This document shows, in pieces, positions 33,881 through 46,425 of a stretch of DNA of 64,000 bases. The first letter of the stretch is position 1. Every line of letters begins with the position of its first letter. The stretch lies in NCBI RefSeq assembly GCF_000613185.1, contig NZ_CCBB010000003.1, forward strand, positions 2,170,001 through 2,234,000. Reading direction: 5' to 3'. The position numbers and the translations under genes are program-made. The notes beneath the pieces are model-generated. The model saw nothing but the letters and a program-made list of their open reading frames with translations. It was not told where the DNA came from and searched no databases. This DNA is from Mycolicibacterium cosmeticum (GTDB lineage: Bacteria; Actinomycetota; Actinomycetes; Mycobacteriales; Mycobacteriaceae).

Positions 33881-36586
33881 GTGCAGACACACGAGATCAG
33901 GAAGCGTTTCCTCGATCATTTCGTGAACGCGGGACACACCGAGGTGCCCAGCGCTTCGGTGATCCTCGACGATCCCAACCTGCTGTTCGTCAACGCCGGC
34001 ATGGTCCAGTTCGTCCCGTACTTCCTGGGCGCCCGCACCCCGCCGTACGAGACCGCGACCAGCGTGCAGAAGTGCATCCGCACCCCCGATATCGACGAGG
34101 TCGGTATCACCACCCGGCACAACACCTTCTTCCAGATGGCCGGCAACTTCAGCTTCGGCGCCTATTTCAAGAAGGGGGCCATCGAGCTGGCGTGGTCGCT
34201 GCTGACCAACCCGGTGTCCGAGGGTGGGTACGGATTCGACCCCGAAAGGCTCTGGGCCACGGTCTATCTCGACGACGACGAGGCGATCGGGCTGTGGCAG
34301 GAGGTCGCCGGGCTGCCGGCCGAACGCATCCAGCGCCGCGGCATGGCCGACAACTACTGGTCGATGGGCATCCCCGGACCGTGCGGCCCGTGCTCGGAGA
34401 TCTACTACGACCGCGGCCCCGAATACGGCATCGACGGCGGGCCGGAGGCCAACGAGGACCGCTACATCGAGATCTGGAATCTCGTGTTCATGCAGAACGA
34501 GCGCGGTGAGGGCACCTCGAAGGACAACTTCGAGATCCTCGGGCCGCTGCCGCGCAAGAACATCGACACCGGCATGGGTGTCGAACGCATCGCCTGCCTG
34601 CTCCAGGGCGTGGACAACGTCTACGAGACCGACCTGGTGCGGCCCGTCATCGACTTGGTCGCCGGCATCGCCCCGCGCGGGTATGCCCAGGGCAACCACG
34701 ATGACGACGTGCGCTACCGGATCATCGCCGACCACAGCCGCACCGCGGCCATCATCATCGGCGACGGGGTCAGCCCCGGCAACGAGGGCCGCGGCTATGT
34801 GCTGCGCCGGCTGCTGCGCCGCATCATCCGGGCGGCCAAGCTGCTCGGCGTCGAGCAACCGATCATGGCCGAGTTGATGAGCACCGTGCGCGACGAGATG
34901 GGGCCGTCCTACCCGGAACTGGTCACCGATTTCGAGCGCATCAACCGCATCGCGGTGGCCGAGGAGACCGCCTTCAACCGAACCCTGACGGCCGGGTCGA
35001 AGCTGTTCGAGGATGCGGCGGCATCGACGCGTGCGGCCGGCAAGTCCACGCTGTCGGGCACCGACGCGTTCACCCTGCACGACACCTACGGCTTCCCGAT
35101 CGACCTGACCCTGGAGATGGCCGCCGAGGCCGGACTGACCGTCGACCAAGAGGGCTTCCGCGGCCTGATGGCCGAGCAGCGCCAGCGCGCCAAGGCCGAC
35201 GCCGCGGCGCGCAAACAGGCCCACGCCGACCTGTCGGCCTACCGCGACCTGGTGGACGCCGGCCCCACCGAGTTCACCGGTTTCGACGAATTGTCTTCCG
35301 AGGCACGGATTCTCGGTGTCTTCGTGGAGGGCAAGCGGGTTCCGGTGGTGGACCACGAGAGCGCCAAGGGGCAGCGGGTCGAGCTGATCCTGGACCGCAC
35401 CCCGTTCTACGCCGAGTCCGGTGGGCAGATCGCCGACGAGGGTGCCATCACCGGCACCGGCGCCTCGGTCACCGCGAAGGCGGCCGTCACCGACGTGCAG
35501 AAGATCGCCAAAACGCTGTGGGCGCACCGCGTCACGGTGGAGTCGGGTGAGTTCGTCGAAGGCGACACCGTGACCGCCGAGGTCGACGCGCGGTGGCGCC
35601 ACGGCGCCACGCAGGGCCACTCGGGCACCCACATGGTGCACGCCGCGCTGCGACAGGTGCTGGGGCCCAACGCCGTTCAGGCCGGCTCGCTGAACCGGCC
35701 GGGTTATCTGCGCTTCGACTTCAACTGGCAGGGCGCGCTGACCGATGAGCAGCGCGCCGAGATCGAGACGGTGACCAACGAGGCCGTGCAGGCGGACTAT
35801 GCGGTCAACACCTTCAACACCGAGCTGGAGAAGGCCAAGGCGATGGGCGCCATGGCGCTGTTCGGCGAGAACTACCCGGACGAGGTCCGGGTGGTCGAGA
35901 TCGGCGGGCCGTTCTCGCTGGAACTGTGCGGCGGCACGCACGTGCGCAGCTCCGCGCAGATCGGCCCCGTCACCCTGCTCGGCGAATCCTCCGTCGGCTC
36001 CGGGGTGCGCCGCGTCGAGGCCTATGTCGGGCTGGAGTCGTTCCGGCACCTGTCCAAGGAACGCGCGCTGATGGCGGGGCTGGCGTCCTCGCTGAAGGTG
36101 CCCTCCGACGAGGTGCCGGCACGGGTGGCCAACCTGGTGGAGCGGCTGCGGGCCGCCGAGAAGGAACTCGACAAGGTGCGGCTGGCGAATGCGCGGGCCG
36201 CGGCGGCCAACGCCGCCGCCGGCGCGGAGACCGTCGGCAAGGTGCGCCTGGTGGCGCAGCGGATGGCCGGCGGCATCTCGGCCGGTGACCTGCGCAGCCT
36301 GGTCGGCGATATCAAGGGAAAGCTGGGAGCCGAACCCGCGGTGGTCGCGTTGATCGGTGACCCGGGGAAGAGTGCCGGCGAGGACGATGCGGTGCCGTTC
36401 GTGGTGGCGGTCAACGCCGCCGCGCAGGATCTCGGGTTCAGCGCCAACGATCTGGTGAAGCAGTTGGGTGCTGCGGTCAACGGCCGTGGGGGCGGCAAGG
36501 CCGATCTGGCACAGGGTTCCGGCAAGGGGGCGGCGGGTATCGACGCGGCGTTGGCCGCGCTACGCGCTGAGATCGCCCGGAGCTGA
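33881..36586 (+). CDS. alaS: Alanyl-tRNA synthetase
   Basis: A 901-residue class II synthetase. The aminoacylation core is at the N-terminus ([38 protein letters not shown]). The editing domain has HxxxH in GHSGTHMVH near residue 585 and CGGTH near residue 685, the zinc ligands of the deacylase. The C-terminal C-Ala domain binds tRNA. Length and order match the family. GTG 33881 follows AAGGAC. The 163-base gap before it (33718-33880) contains a TACTGT -10-like box at 33829-33834 and no gene. It starts the run alaS-ruvX-mltG-aroE. Confidence 0.97.
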   Translation: MQTHEIRKRFLDHFVNAGHTEVPSASVILDDPNLLFVNAGMVQFVPYFLGARTPPYETATSVQKCIRTPDIDEVGITTRHNTFFQMAGNFSFGAYFKKGAIELAWSLLTNPVSEGGYGFDPERLWATVYLDDDEAIGLWQEVAGLPAERIQRRGMADNYWSMGIPGPCGPCSEIYYDRGPEYGIDGGPEANEDRYIEIWNLVFMQNERGEGTSKDNFEILGPLPRKNIDTGMGVERIACLLQGVDNVYETDLVRPVIDLVAGIAPRGYAQGNHDDDVRYRIIADHSRTAAIIIGDGVSPGNEGRGYVLRRLLRRIIRAAKLLGVEQPIMAELMSTVRDEMGPSYPELVTDFERINRIAVAEETAFNRTLTAGSKLFEDAAASTRAAGKSTLSGTDAFTLHDTYGFPIDLTLEMAAEAGLTVDQEGFRGLMAEQRQRAKADAAARKQAHADLSAYRDLVDAGPTEFTGFDELSSEARILGVFVEGKRVPVVDHESAKGQRVELILDRTPFYAESGGQIADEGAITGTGASVTAKAAVTDVQKIAKTLWAHRVTVESGEFVEGDTVTAEVDARWRHGATQGHSGTHMVHAALRQVLGPNAVQAGSLNRPGYLRFDFNWQGALTDEQRAEIETVTNEAVQADYAVNTFNTELEKAKAMGAMALFGENYPDEVRVVEIGGPFSLELCGGTHVRSSAQIGPVTLLGESSVGSGVRRVEAYVGLESFRHLSKERALMAGLASSLKVPSDEVPARVANLVERLRAAEKELDKVRLANARAAAANAAAGAETVGKVRLVAQRMAGGISAGDLRSLVGDIKGKLGAEPAVVALIGDPGKSAGEDDAVPFVVAVNAAAQDLGFSANDLVKQLGAAVNGRGGGKADLAQGSGKGAAGIDAALAALRAEIARS

Positions 36587-36590
36587 GGGC

Positions 36591-37082
36591 GTGGGCGACA
36601 CCGAGCGTCTGCCGGACAGGCCGGGTTCCGACGATCCCGGCCGGGGCCGCAGGCTCGGTATCGACGTCGGCACGGTGCGTATCGGGGTGGCCGGCTGCGA
36701 TCCGGACGGGATCCTGGCCACGCCGCTGGAGACGGTTCGTCGCGAGCGCGACGGCCGTCATCTGCGCAGGCTGGTGAAGCTCGCCGCCGAACACGAGGTC
36801 GTCGAGGTCGTCGTCGGGTTGCCGCGCACCCTCGCCGACCGGGCCGGCACCTCGGCGCACGACGCCGTCGAGCTGGCCGATACCCTGGCCGCGCGGATCG
36901 CGCCGATCCCGGTGCGCCTCGTCGATGAGCGGCTGACCACCGTGAGCGCGCAACGCGCACTGCGGGATGCAGGTGTCCGAGCCAAGAACCAGCGGACCAT
37001 GGTCGATCAGGTTGCGGCAGTATCGATTCTGCAGACCTGGTTGGACCAGCGCCGGTCCGCGCAAGGGATTGCCGATGACTGA
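36591..37082 (+). CDS. ruvX: RuvX/YqgF RNase H-fold nuclease
   Basis: A 163-residue RNase H-like protein. The first acidic motif is [12 protein letters not shown] near residue 24, then [22 protein letters not shown] and the C-terminal [14 protein letters not shown]. The family is linked to 16S rRNA 5' processing and to resolution of Holliday junctions. GTG 36591 lies four bases after the alaS stop; a longer frame reaches back into alaS and was rejected. It overlaps mltG by eight bases. Confidence 0.92.
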   Translation: MGDTERLPDRPGSDDPGRGRRLGIDVGTVRIGVAGCDPDGILATPLETVRRERDGRHLRRLVKLAAEHEVVEVVVGLPRTLADRAGTSAHDAVELADTLAARIAPIPVRLVDERLTTVSAQRALRDAGVRAKNQRTMVDQVAAVSILQTWLDQRRSAQGIADD

Positions 37083-38316
37083 AGACTGGAGTACCGACCG
37101 TCACGAACCGGTCGCGGTCGGACCGCCGCGGCGCCGGATGAGCCGGGCCGCGCGGGCCCGGGCACGCCGCATGCAACGCCGCAGGCGGTTCTTCAGCGGG
37201 GTGGCGGTGGCCGTCCTGGTCGTGGTGGTGCTGGGCGTCGTGTTCCTCGGCTCCAGGTTGTGGCACGGGATGTTCGGTGGCAACGACTTCGCCGGTGACG
37301 GCACCGCCGATGTGGTGATCGAGGTGCACAGCGGGGATTCCACCACCGCGATCGGCCAGACGCTGCAGCAAGAGAACGTGGTGTCCTCGGCGAAGGCGTT
37401 CGTCGAGGCGGCCACGGGCAACGACGCCATCGCGGCGATCCAGCCCGGGTTCTACAAGTTGCGCACCGAGATCCCCGCGTCGGGCGCGGTGACCCGGCTG
37501 GCCGACCCGAAGAGCCGGGTGGGACAGCTGGTCATCCCCGAGGGCCGCCAGCTCGACGACGTCGCCGATGTGAAGACCAATGCGGTGACCGACGGTATTT
37601 TCACGCTCATCTCGAAGGCCTCGTGCGTGGACATCAACGGGGAGCACCGGTGCGTGCCCGCCGAGGATCTCAAGAAGGCTGCCGGCTCGGCCGACCTGAC
37701 CGCGTTGGCGGTGCCGGCCTGGGCCACCGCACCGGTCACCGCGATGGGGGCCGATCACCGCCGGCTGGAGGGGCTGATCGCCCCGGGCAGTTGGAACGTC
37801 AACCCGTCGGGCTCGGCGCAGGACATCCTGGGCAGCCTGATCAAGGCGAGCGCGGCGCAGTACGAGGCCAACGGCCTGCTGGACGCGGCCGCCACGACAC
37901 GCCTGACGCCGTACCAGATTCTGGTGGTGGCCTCGCTGGTGCAGCGCGAGGCCAAACCGCAGGACTTCGCCAAGGTGGCCCGGGTGATCTACAACCGGCT
38001 GGCCGAGCACCGCAAGCTGGAGTTCGACTCGACGGTCAACTACTCGCTGGACCGCCAGGAGGTGGCGACCACCGACGCCGACCGGGCCCGGGTGACGCCG
38101 TGGAATACCTATGCCTCCGAAGGACTTCCGGCCACCCCGATCTGCTCGCCGGGCCAGCCGGCGCTGGCCGCGGCCGAGAACCCGGCGCCGGGGGACTGGC
38201 TGTATTTCGTCACCATCGACCTGCAGGGCACCACGCTGTTCACCCGCGACTACGAGCAACATCTGGCGAATATCGAACTGGCCAAGCACAACGGGGTTCT
38301 GGATAGTGCAAGGTAG
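37075..38316 (+). CDS. mltG: Endolytic murein transglycosylase MltG
   Basis: A 413-residue bitopic membrane protein. A basic cytoplasmic N-terminus is followed by one membrane helix at about residues 41-61, then a LysM-like subdomain ([16 protein letters not shown]) and the YceG catalytic domain. The active glutamate is in [10 protein letters not shown], followed by VARVIYNRL and [16 protein letters not shown]. It cuts nascent glycan strands and so limits peptidoglycan length. The ATG lies inside the end of ruvX, and the 3' end holds the aroE start. Confidence 0.93.
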   Translation: MTEDWSTDRHEPVAVGPPRRRMSRAARARARRMQRRRRFFSGVAVAVLVVVVLGVVFLGSRLWHGMFGGNDFAGDGTADVVIEVHSGDSTTAIGQTLQQENVVSSAKAFVEAATGNDAIAAIQPGFYKLRTEIPASGAVTRLADPKSRVGQLVIPEGRQLDDVADVKTNAVTDGIFTLISKASCVDINGEHRCVPAEDLKKAAGSADLTALAVPAWATAPVTAMGADHRRLEGLIAPGSWNVNPSGSAQDILGSLIKASAAQYEANGLLDAAATTRLTPYQILVVASLVQREAKPQDFAKVARVIYNRLAEHRKLEFDSTVNYSLDRQEVATTDADRARVTPWNTYASEGLPATPICSPGQPALAAAENPAPGDWLYFVTIDLQGTTLFTRDYEQHLANIELAKHNGVLDSAR

Positions 38317-39109
38317 GGGGGTCGGCCGGAAGGCTGCCGTCCTGGGCTCACCGATCAGCCACTCTCGCTCGCCCGATCTGCACCTGGCGGCCTACCGCGC
38401 GCTCGGCCTGACCGACTGGACCTACGAGCGCATCGAGTGCACGGCCGAACAACTGCCCGGGCTGGTCGGCGGCCTCGGCCCGCAGTGGGTGGGTCTTTCG
38501 GTGACCATGCCGGGCAAGTTCGCCGCCCTGCGGTTCGCCACCGAGCGCACCGCCCGCGCCGCGCTGGTCGGCTCGGCCAACACCCTGGTGCGCACGGACA
38601 CCGGCTGGCGCGCCGACAACACCGATATCGACGGCGTGGTCGGTGCCCTCGTGGCGCATGTCGACGGCCCGCGGCGGGCCGCCGTGCTCGGTTCGGGGGG
38701 CACCGCCCCGGCCGCGGTGGTCGGCCTGGCGACGCTGGGCGTGCGCGAGATCGCCGTCGTCGCCCGCAACCCGGAGAAGGCGGCGCCGTTGGTCGCCCTG
38801 GCCGAACCACTCGGGGTAGCGGTGCGCTGGGTGCCACTCGGCACCACGGTCGACGCGGATGTGGCGGTCAGCACCCTGCCCGCCGGTGTCGCCGCCGAGT
38901 ACGCGCCGACCGTCGCCGGGGTGCCCGTGCTGCTGGACGCGATCTACGACCCATGGCCCACGCCGCTGGCCGCCGCGGTGACCGCGGCCGGCGGCGCGGT
39001 GATCAGCGGCCTGCACATGCTGTTGAACCAGGCCTTCGCCCAGGTGGAGCAGTTCACCGGGCTGCCCGCCCCCAAAGAGGTGATGAGGCAGGCACTCGGC
39101 GGGCTTTAG
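38306..39109 (+). CDS. aroE: Shikimate dehydrogenase
   Basis: A 267-residue NADP-dependent enzyme reducing 3-dehydroshikimate to shikimate. The substrate-binding SxS is in GSPISHSRSP. The catalytic lysine is in VTMPGKFAAL and the second acid in ADNTDIDGV. The nucleotide-binding loop is VLGSGGTAPAAV and the C-terminus has GLHMLLNQAFAQ. GTG 38306 lies 11 bases inside the mltG 3' end; the frame upstream is a shadow. It is the first aro gene of the run aroE...aroC-aroK-aroB. Confidence 0.93.
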   Translation: MQGRGVGRKAAVLGSPISHSRSPDLHLAAYRALGLTDWTYERIECTAEQLPGLVGGLGPQWVGLSVTMPGKFAALRFATERTARAALVGSANTLVRTDTGWRADNTDIDGVVGALVAHVDGPRRAAVLGSGGTAPAAVVGLATLGVREIAVVARNPEKAAPLVALAEPLGVAVRWVPLGTTVDADVAVSTLPAGVAAEYAPTVAGVPVLLDAIYDPWPTPLAAAVTAAGGAVISGLHMLLNQAFAQVEQFTGLPAPKEVMRQALGGL

Positions 39110-39112
39110 CCT
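39107..39112 (+). promoter_or_regulatory. Possible -10 box before the A24 peptidase gene
   Basis: TAGCCT, made of the aroE stop codon and the next three bases, lies six bases before GTG 39119. The spacing suits a leaderless internal transcript, but the location at a stop codon makes coincidence possible. Confidence 0.35.
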
Positions 39113-39118
39113 CGAAGA

Positions 39119-39550
39119 GTGGCGCTGCTGTTGTCCGGGTGCCTGGCGGTGGCATGGTTGATCGCGTTGAGCGGCTTCGATATTCGGCACCGTCGGCTAC
39201 CCAATGTGCTGACGCTGCCCGGTGCCGCCGTGGTGCTGGGCGCGGCGGTGCTCGCCGGGCGTGGCTGGCCCGCGCTGGCCGGGGCCGCCGCCCTGACCGG
39301 GGCGTATCTGCTGGTGCACCTGGTGGCGCCGGCCGGCCTGGGTGCCGGTGACGTGAAACTGGCGATCGGGCTGGGTGGCCTGGCCGGGGCCTTCGGTGCC
39401 GACGTGTGGACGCTGGCGGCGATCGGTGCTCCGCTGTTGACCGGGGTGTACGCCGTGACGGCCCTGGTGCTGGGCCGGCACGGCCCGGTGCCGCACGGGC
39501 CGTCGATGTGTGCGGCGACGGCCGCGGCCGTGACGCTGGTCCTGGTGTAG
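39119..39550 (+). CDS. A24-type prepilin peptidase (Rv2551c-like)
   Basis: A 143-residue membrane protein with about four hydrophobic helices. The two aspartates of the type IV prepilin peptidase family are present: FDIRHRRLPN near residue 20 and GAGDVKLAIG near residue 77. It lacks the N-terminal methylase domain of classical PilD. No pilin or secretion genes lie nearby, so the substrate is unknown. GTG 39119 is nine bases after aroE. Confidence 0.85.
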   Translation: MALLLSGCLAVAWLIALSGFDIRHRRLPNVLTLPGAAVVLGAAVLAGRGWPALAGAAALTGAYLLVHLVAPAGLGAGDVKLAIGLGGLAGAFGADVWTLAAIGAPLLTGVYAVTALVLGRHGPVPHGPSMCAATAAAVTLVLV

Positions 39551-39554
39551 GCCC

Positions 39555-39560
39555 TACGGT
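39555..39560 (+). promoter_or_regulatory. -10 box for leaderless GNAT mRNA
   Basis: TACGGT is followed by six bases and then ATG 39567. The same hexamer and spacing occur before the GntR gene at 46414-46419. Confidence 0.55.
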
Positions 39561-39566
39561 GGGCTC

Positions 39567-40100
39567 ATGTCCGTGCGCGCCGCCACCACCGAGGATCTGC
39601 CCGCCATCGCCGCGATCTACGCGCACTACGTGACCACCAGCGTCGCCACGTTCGAACTCGAGGCGCCCGACGCCGCCGAATGGCACCGGCGATTCGCGGC
39701 GATCACCGACGCCGGACTGCCGTTCGTGGTGACCGAACACGACGGTGCGGTGGCCGGCTACGCCTACTGCGCGCCGTGGAAGACGCGTCCGGCCTACCGG
39801 GCCACCGTCGAGGACTCCATCTACATCGCGCCGTGGGCCGTCGGTAAGGGTCACGGGGGACGCCTGTTGGGGGCATTGCTGGACGCCGCCCAGACGGCCG
39901 GGGTGCGGGAGATCATCGCCGTGATCGCCGATTCCGGAGACCCGGCCTCGGTGCGCCTGCACCAGCGGTTCGGGTTCCGGACCGCGGGACGGCTGGAGCG
40001 CGTGGGGTACAAACACCAGCGCTGGATCGACACCGTGCTGCTGCAGTGGAGTGCACCGGTCGACGGATTGGGTCGGCCGGATGCCCGCATGGGAGAATGA
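39567..40100 (+). CDS. GNAT N-acetyltransferase (phosphinothricin acetyltransferase-like)
   Basis: A 177-residue acetyltransferase of the Pat/Bar group. The N-terminus [20 protein letters not shown], the middle [24 protein letters not shown] and the acetyl-CoA loop [14 protein letters not shown] are diagnostic. These enzymes acetylate small amines such as phosphinothricin or methionine sulfoximine. Its place inside the aro run is not functionally explained. Its stop lies five bases before the aroC start. Confidence 0.87.
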   Translation: MSVRAATTEDLPAIAAIYAHYVTTSVATFELEAPDAAEWHRRFAAITDAGLPFVVTEHDGAVAGYAYCAPWKTRPAYRATVEDSIYIAPWAVGKGHGGRLLGALLDAAQTAGVREIIAVIADSGDPASVRLHQRFGFRTAGRLERVGYKHQRWIDTVLLQWSAPVDGLGRPDARMGE

Positions 40101-40105
40101 CACCC

Positions 40106-41311
40106 GTGTTGCGTTGGACTACCGCTGGTGAATCCCATGGCCGCGCCCTGGTGGCAATGGTCGAAGGCATGGTTGCGGGGTTGTCCGTCACCTCCGACGA
40201 TATCGCCACCCAGCTGCAGCGGCGCCGCCTCGGCTACGGCCGCGGCGCCCGGATGAAATTCGAGAAGGACCAGGTCACCGTGCTGGCCGGGGTGCGCCAC
40301 GGCGTGACCCTGGGCGGACCCATCGCCATCGAGATCGGCAACACCGAGTGGCCCAAGTGGGAGACGGTGATGGCCGCCGACCCGGTGCCGGCCGAACAGC
40401 TGGACAGCGACGCCGCCCGCAACGCGCCCCTGACCCGGCCGCGGCCCGGCCACGCCGACTACGCCGGCATGCTCAAGTACGGCTTCGACGACGCCCGCCC
40501 GGTGCTGGAGCGCGCCAGCGCCCGCGAGACGGCCGCGCGCGTGGCCGCCGGCACCGTGGCACGCGCCTTCCTGCACCAGGCCCTCGGTGTCGAGGTCATC
40601 TCGCATGTCATCTCGATCGGCGCCTCCAAGCCGTACGACGGTCCCGCCCCGCTGCCGCAGGATCTGGACCGCATCGACGCCAGCCCGGTCCGCGCCTTCG
40701 ACGAGCAGGCCGAGCAGGCCATGATCACCGAGATCGAGGCCGCCAAGAAGGACGGCGACACCCTTGGCGGTGTGGTCGAGGTGGTGGTCACCGGCCTGCC
40801 GATCGGGCTGGGTTCGTTCACCAGCGGCGACAACCGACTCGACAGCCAACTGGCCGCCGCGGTGATGGGCATCCAGGCGATCAAGGGTGTCGAGATCGGT
40901 GACGGTTTCGAGACCGCGCGCCGGCGCGGCAGCGTCGCCCACGACGAGATGTACCCCGGACCCGACGGCGTGCTGCGCTCGACCAATCGCGCCGGCGGCC
41001 TGGAAGGCGGGATGACCAACGGTCAGCCGCTGCGGGTGCGGGCGGCCATGAAACCGATCTCCACGGTGCCGCGTGCGCTGGCGACCGTCGACATGGCCAC
41101 CGGGGACGAGGCCGTCGCCATCCACCAGCGCTCCGACGTGTGCGCCGTGCCCGCCGCCGGTGTGGTGGTGGAGACCATGGTCGCGCTGGTGCTGGCGCGG
41201 GCCGCGCTGGAGAAGTTCGGCGGCGACTCGCTGGCCGAGACCAAGGCCAACGTCGACAGTTACCTGGCCGCGGTGCGGGAGCGTGAACCGGCCCAGCAGG
41301 CCTCGGGATAA
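40106..41311 (+). CDS. aroC: Chorismate synthase
   Basis: A 401-residue FMN-dependent lyase making chorismate from EPSP (named aroF in M. tuberculosis). Signatures are [20 protein letters not shown] at the N-terminus, [21 protein letters not shown] and DFGLEGGM-like [16 protein letters not shown] 40106 gives 401 residues, equal to the M. tuberculosis enzyme. ATG 40097 would add three residues. AGAAT seven bases before the GTG is a weak -10 box. The gene is followed by aroK after three bases. Confidence 0.95.
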   Translation: MLRWTTAGESHGRALVAMVEGMVAGLSVTSDDIATQLQRRRLGYGRGARMKFEKDQVTVLAGVRHGVTLGGPIAIEIGNTEWPKWETVMAADPVPAEQLDSDAARNAPLTRPRPGHADYAGMLKYGFDDARPVLERASARETAARVAAGTVARAFLHQALGVEVISHVISIGASKPYDGPAPLPQDLDRIDASPVRAFDEQAEQAMITEIEAAKKDGDTLGGVVEVVVTGLPIGLGSFTSGDNRLDSQLAAAVMGIQAIKGVEIGDGFETARRRGSVAHDEMYPGPDGVLRSTNRAGGLEGGMTNGQPLRVRAAMKPISTVPRALATVDMATGDEAVAIHQRSDVCAVPAAGVVVETMVALVLARAALEKFGGDSLAETKANVDSYLAAVREREPAQQASG

Positions 41312-41314
41312 CCC

Positions 41315-43022
<1,708 letters not shown>

Positions 43023-43025
43023 CCG

Positions 43026-43529
43026 CTACTCGGCGCGCTCGGGCTGCACGGCCGCGAACACGTCCGTGTCGGCGCGTTCGTCACCCTCGCGGCGCCGCTC
43101 GTACGGCGGCGCCTTGCGATCGACCGTCCAGCGGCCGATGGTCACCGCCACGACACCGGCCAAGAAGACCAGCAGCGCGGTGAACGCCGCGAACGAGGTC
43201 AGCTCACTGATCAGGTTGCCGGTGTACACCGCCGGGTAGACCAGCCCGATGAACCAGGTGACCAGGTCGCCGAGCAGGCCGGCGACCAGGCCGGCCAGCA
43301 GCCAGACCATCGCCAGGTCGGCGCGCCGGTCCGGGTCGGACTGGGCGGTGGCATCCGCCCGGCCGTCCAGGTAGCCCCACACGAGCACGGGTACGGCCAG
43401 GAAGAGGCCCAGCGCCGGGCTGATCCAGCCGGCCTTCGTCGGGAAGGCGTCGACCAGTGCACCCTGGATCAATCGCAGGACCACCACCACCGCCGCGAAC
43501 ACGAGTCCGCGCAGCAACCACTTGCTCAT
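43026..43529 (-). CDS. B-4DMT family small membrane protein (Rv2536-like)
   Basis: A 167-residue protein with four hydrophobic segments (about residues 5-22, 37-52, 75-95, 110-130) and a charged C-terminal tail. It corresponds in position to Rv2536, which lies between the aro genes and pepQ. It is placed in the B-4DMT transporter family by resemblance; no substrate is known. It is convergent with aroB (three bases apart) and divergent from pepQ. A TACGCT box lies eight bases before its ATG. Confidence 0.75.
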   Translation of the reverse strand: MSKWLLRGLVFAAVVVVLRLIQGALVDAFPTKAGWISPALGLFLAVPVLVWGYLDGRADATAQSDPDRRADLAMVWLLAGLVAGLLGDLVTWFIGLVYPAVYTGNLISELTSFAAFTALLVFLAGVVAVTIGRWTVDRKAPPYERRREGDERADTDVFAAVQPERAE

Positions 43530-43562
43530 GAGGGCACAGCGTAGCGAGTACCGTCAGCGGTC

Positions 43563-44657
43563 GTGACGATATCTGCGCGCCGAGTAAAGCTGAGAGCGGC
43601 GCTGGCCGCCGCCGATCTGGACGCGATGCTGGTAACGGACCTGGTCAACGTGCGCTACCTGTCCGGTTTCACCGGGTCGAACGCCGCGCTGCTGATCCTG
43701 GCGGACGACGACACGCCGGTCCTGGCCACCGATGGCCGCTATGTCACCCAGGCCGCCGCGCAGGCCCCCGACGCCGAGCTCGTCATCGAGCGCGCCTGCG
43801 GCCCGCATCTGGCCGCCCGCGCCGCCGGTGCCGGCATCCGCCGGCTCGGTTTCGAGAGTCACGTGGTGACCGTCGACGGCCACACCCGGTTGCAGCGCGC
43901 GGCCGAGGGGGTCGACCTGGTGCGGGCGCCCGGCCTGGTCGAGGGGTTGCGCGAAGTCAAGGATGCCGGCGAGATCGCCATGCTGCGGCTGGCCTGTGAG
44001 GCCGCCGACGCAGCGTTGCGCGAGCTGGTCGACGGTGGTGGGCTGCGGGCCGGGCGAACCGAGAAAGAGGTCGGCCGCGAGCTGGAGTCGCTGATGCTCG
44101 ACCACGACGCCGACGGGGTGTCCTTCGAGACCATCGTCGCCGCCGGCGCCAATTCGGCGATCCCGCACCACCGCCCGACCGACGCCGTCCTGGCGCCGGG
44201 TGATTTCGTGAAGATCGACTTCGGCGCGTTGGTGGCGGGCTACCACTCGGATATGACGCGCACCTTCGTGCTGGCGCCGCTGGCGACGTGGCAGCGCGAG
44301 ATCTACGACCTGGTGGCCACCGCGCAGCGGGCCGGCCGGGACGCGCTGGCGCCCGGCGCCGGACTCAAGGACGTCGACGCCGCATCACGGCAGGTCATCG
44401 CCGATGCCGGCTACGCCGAGAACTTCGGCCACGGGTTGGGCCACGGGGTCGGACTGCAGATCCACGAAGCGCCGGGAATCAGCGCGTCGTCCGTCGGTAC
44501 ACTGCTTGCTGGCGCTGCGGTGACCGTGGAGCCCGGTGTCTACCTGCCCGGCCGGGGCGGTGTCCGGATCGAGGACACCCTGGTCGTGGGCAGTGCGGAC
44601 GCACCCACACCCGAGTTGCTCACCCGGTTCCCCAAGGAACTGGTCGTCATCAACTGA
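43563..44657 (+). CDS. pepQ: M24 metallopeptidase, Xaa-Pro dipeptidase PepQ
   Basis: A 364-residue creatinase/prolidase-fold enzyme. The N-terminal domain is followed by the pita-bread catalytic domain. Its two-metal ligands are visible: D in [15 protein letters not shown] in the same stretch (SDMTRTF), H in [15 protein letters not shown] in [17 protein letters not shown]. It cleaves dipeptides with C-terminal proline. GTG 43563 has a TACCGT box eight bases upstream. It lies 19 bases before efp. Confidence 0.92.
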   Translation: MTISARRVKLRAALAAADLDAMLVTDLVNVRYLSGFTGSNAALLILADDDTPVLATDGRYVTQAAAQAPDAELVIERACGPHLAARAAGAGIRRLGFESHVVTVDGHTRLQRAAEGVDLVRAPGLVEGLREVKDAGEIAMLRLACEAADAALRELVDGGGLRAGRTEKEVGRELESLMLDHDADGVSFETIVAAGANSAIPHHRPTDAVLAPGDFVKIDFGALVAGYHSDMTRTFVLAPLATWQREIYDLVATAQRAGRDALAPGAGLKDVDAASRQVIADAGYAENFGHGLGHGVGLQIHEAPGISASSVGTLLAGAAVTVEPGVYLPGRGGVRIEDTLVVGSADAPTPELLTRFPKELVVIN

Positions 44658-44676
44658 TCTAGGAGCTGTACAGACC

Positions 44677-45240
44677 GTGGCATCAACCGCCGACTTCAAG
44701 AACGGACTCGTCCTCAACATCGAGGGCCAGTTGTGGCAGATCACCGAGTTCCAGCACGTCAAGCCGGGTAAGGGGCCCGCCTTCGTGCGCACCAAACTCA
44801 AGAACGTGCTGACCGGCAAGGTGGTCGACAAGACGTTCAACGCCGGGGTGAAGGTGGAGACCGCCACCGTCGACCGCCGCGACGCCACCTATCTGTACCG
44901 CGACGGCTCGGACTTCGTCTTCATGGATTCCGAGGATTACGAGCAGCACCCGCTGCCGGAGTCGCTCGTCGGCCGGCTGGCCGACTTCCTGCTGGAGGGC
45001 ATGGTGGTGCAGATCGCGTTCCACGAGAGCGCACCGCTGTACCTGGAACTGCCGGTCACCGTCGAACTGGTCGTCACGCACACCGAGCCCGGCCTGCAGG
45101 GTGACCGCTCCAGCGCCGGCACCAAGCCCGCCACCGTGGAGACCGGCGCCGAGTTGCAGGTCCCGCTGTTCATCAACACCGGCGACAAGTTGAAGGTCGA
45201 CTCGCGCGACGGCAGCTACCTGGGACGGGTGAACGCTTAA
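44677..45240 (+). CDS. efp: Elongation factor P
   Basis: A 187-residue, three-domain (KOW-OB-OB) translation factor that relieves ribosome stalling at polyproline. The tip loop is [10 protein letters not shown] with the lysine at residue 32, the position modified in other bacteria. The C-terminal signature [12 protein letters not shown] is intact. GTG 44677 follows AGGAGCTG. It is in operon with pepQ and nusB (two bases to nusB). Confidence 0.97.
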   Translation: MASTADFKNGLVLNIEGQLWQITEFQHVKPGKGPAFVRTKLKNVLTGKVVDKTFNAGVKVETATVDRRDATYLYRDGSDFVFMDSEDYEQHPLPESLVGRLADFLLEGMVVQIAFHESAPLYLELPVTVELVVTHTEPGLQGDRSSAGTKPATVETGAELQVPLFINTGDKLKVDSRDGSYLGRVNA

Positions 45241-45242
45241 CC

Positions 45243-45719
45243 ATGGCTGACCGTCGCGGGGACCGCGGCAGGCATCAGGCTCGCAAACGCGCCGTCGACC
45301 TGCTGTTCGAGGCCGAGGCCCGCAGCATCACGGCCGCCGAGGTGGCCGACGGCCGCAACAAGCTGTCCCACACCCAGGCCGACATCACCGCGCTGAACCC
45401 GTACACGGTGACGGTGGCGCGCGGGGTCACCGAGCATGCCGCGCATATCGACGAGCTCATCTCCGCGCACCTGCAGGGCTGGACGCTGGACCGGCTGCCC
45501 GCCGTGGACCGGGCGATCCTGCGGGTGGCGGTGTGGGAGTTGCTGCACGCCGACGACGTGCCCGAGCCCGTCGCCGTCGACGAGGCCGTCGAGCTGGCCA
45601 AGGAATTGTCCACCGACGAGTCGCCGGGGTTCGTCAACGGCGTGCTCGGCCAGGTGATGCTGGTGACACCCCAGATCCGGGCCGCCGCCGCGGCGCTGCG
45701 AGGTTCGGAAGGGACCTGA
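45243..45719 (+). CDS. nusB: Transcription antitermination factor NusB
   Basis: A 158-residue all-helical protein with the family signature [13 protein letters not shown] near the N-terminus and [17 protein letters not shown] and [24 protein letters not shown] after residue 80. With NusE it binds boxA of rRNA leaders. The stop overlaps the next ATG by one base (TGATG). Confidence 0.96.
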   Translation: MADRRGDRGRHQARKRAVDLLFEAEARSITAAEVADGRNKLSHTQADITALNPYTVTVARGVTEHAAHIDELISAHLQGWTLDRLPAVDRAILRVAVWELLHADDVPEPVAVDEAVELAKELSTDESPGFVNGVLGQVMLVTPQIRAAAAALRGSEGT

Positions 45720-46246
45720 TGAACGCACCTCAGGACTGGGCGCCGTACATGAATGTCAAGGACGCCGCCGGTGTGTACCTGCGCGATCCCGAGCTCGCGC
45801 TGGAGCAGCTGAGGTCGGTCGTCGAGTTCCCCGGTATCGCGTCGTTCATCATGTCGCGCGGCGAGACCGAGGAGTCCTGGGGTTCGGCGCTGTGGCAGGA
45901 GGTCGTCGCCACCGACGGGAGGCGGCTGATCATGTGGCGCGCCGACGACGAGTACGCCGACGACCGCCGTCAGCTGGCGTCCTCGGTGCGCACCATCCTG
46001 CTGTCGACCATCACCGACCACATCCTGTCCACCCAGTTCGAGGTGCTCGACGACGGCACCCGGCGGCTGTCGGAGGTCCGGCTGCGGATGTACACCCAGC
46101 TGGTGACCCGGTCCAGGAAGACCTCGGCCACCGACAGCGACCTGTACTGCGAGTCGTTCCGCTACACCAAGTCCGTCGGCAACGGCGGGCTGGCGCAGAT
46201 GGAACGCCTGCTGCAATTCGGCAGGGTGCTGTCGCGATCGATGTAG
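45719..46246 (+). CDS. Conserved hypothetical protein (Rv2532c position)
   Basis: A 175-residue protein with no motif that I can name. It contains alternating charged and hydrophobic segments without membrane helices. The start ATG overlaps the nusB stop, so it is the last gene of pepQ-efp-nusB. The M. tuberculosis gene at this position, Rv2532c, is also of unknown function. Confidence 0.75.
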   Translation: MNAPQDWAPYMNVKDAAGVYLRDPELALEQLRSVVEFPGIASFIMSRGETEESWGSALWQEVVATDGRRLIMWRADDEYADDRRQLASSVRTILLSTITDHILSTQFEVLDDGTRRLSEVRLRMYTQLVTRSRKTSATDSDLYCESFRYTKSVGNGGLAQMERLLQFGRVLSRSM

Positions 46247-46278
46247 CGATCTTTCCGCTCAGCGCGATCTGAATGCCT

Positions 46279-46304
46279 GCGCCCGCGCAGCGGGTGGCGC
46301 AATA
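46279..46304 (+). terminator. Possible hairpin after the efp-nusB operon
   Basis: CCCGC-GCA-GCGGG (46282-46294) with flanking GCGC arms forms a strong stem with a small bulge, about 35 bases after the last stop. There is no following T run, so termination is uncertain. The remaining part of the 179-base gap leads into the GntR promoter. Confidence 0.35.
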
Positions 46305-46324
46305 GCACGAACCCTCCCTCTTGT

Positions 46325-46340
46325 GGCAGGTACATCTGCC
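46325..46340. promoter_or_regulatory. Candidate GntR operator
   Basis: GGCAG-GTACAT-CTGCC is an inverted repeat centred on the GTAC-like core often bound by GntR/HutC regulators. It lies about 75 bases before the -10 box of the GntR gene. The link to that regulator is only positional. Confidence 0.35.
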
Positions 46341-46413
46341 GGGCAGGCGGCGCAATCGGCCATCGCCGACATCGTGGCCGGTCAGCCCGCCGGGACGGAC
46401 CGCCAGTCGCCCT

Positions 46414-46419
46414 TACGGT
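46414..46419 (+). promoter_or_regulatory. -10 box for leaderless GntR mRNA
   Basis: TACGGT is followed by six bases and then GTG 46426. This supports the chosen start over longer in-frame options. Confidence 0.6.
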
Positions 46420-46425
46420 GAGTGC

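Noticed and set aside
36022..38289. Minus-strand open frame of 755 codons opposite alaS, ruvX and mltG
   Set aside because: It spans three recognised genes on the other strand, with no motif and no ribosome binding site.
46247..46425. Possible small RNA or tRNA in the gap before the GntR gene
   Set aside because: No cloverleaf or conserved tRNA boxes are visible; the sequence is explained by a hairpin, an inverted repeat and a promoter.
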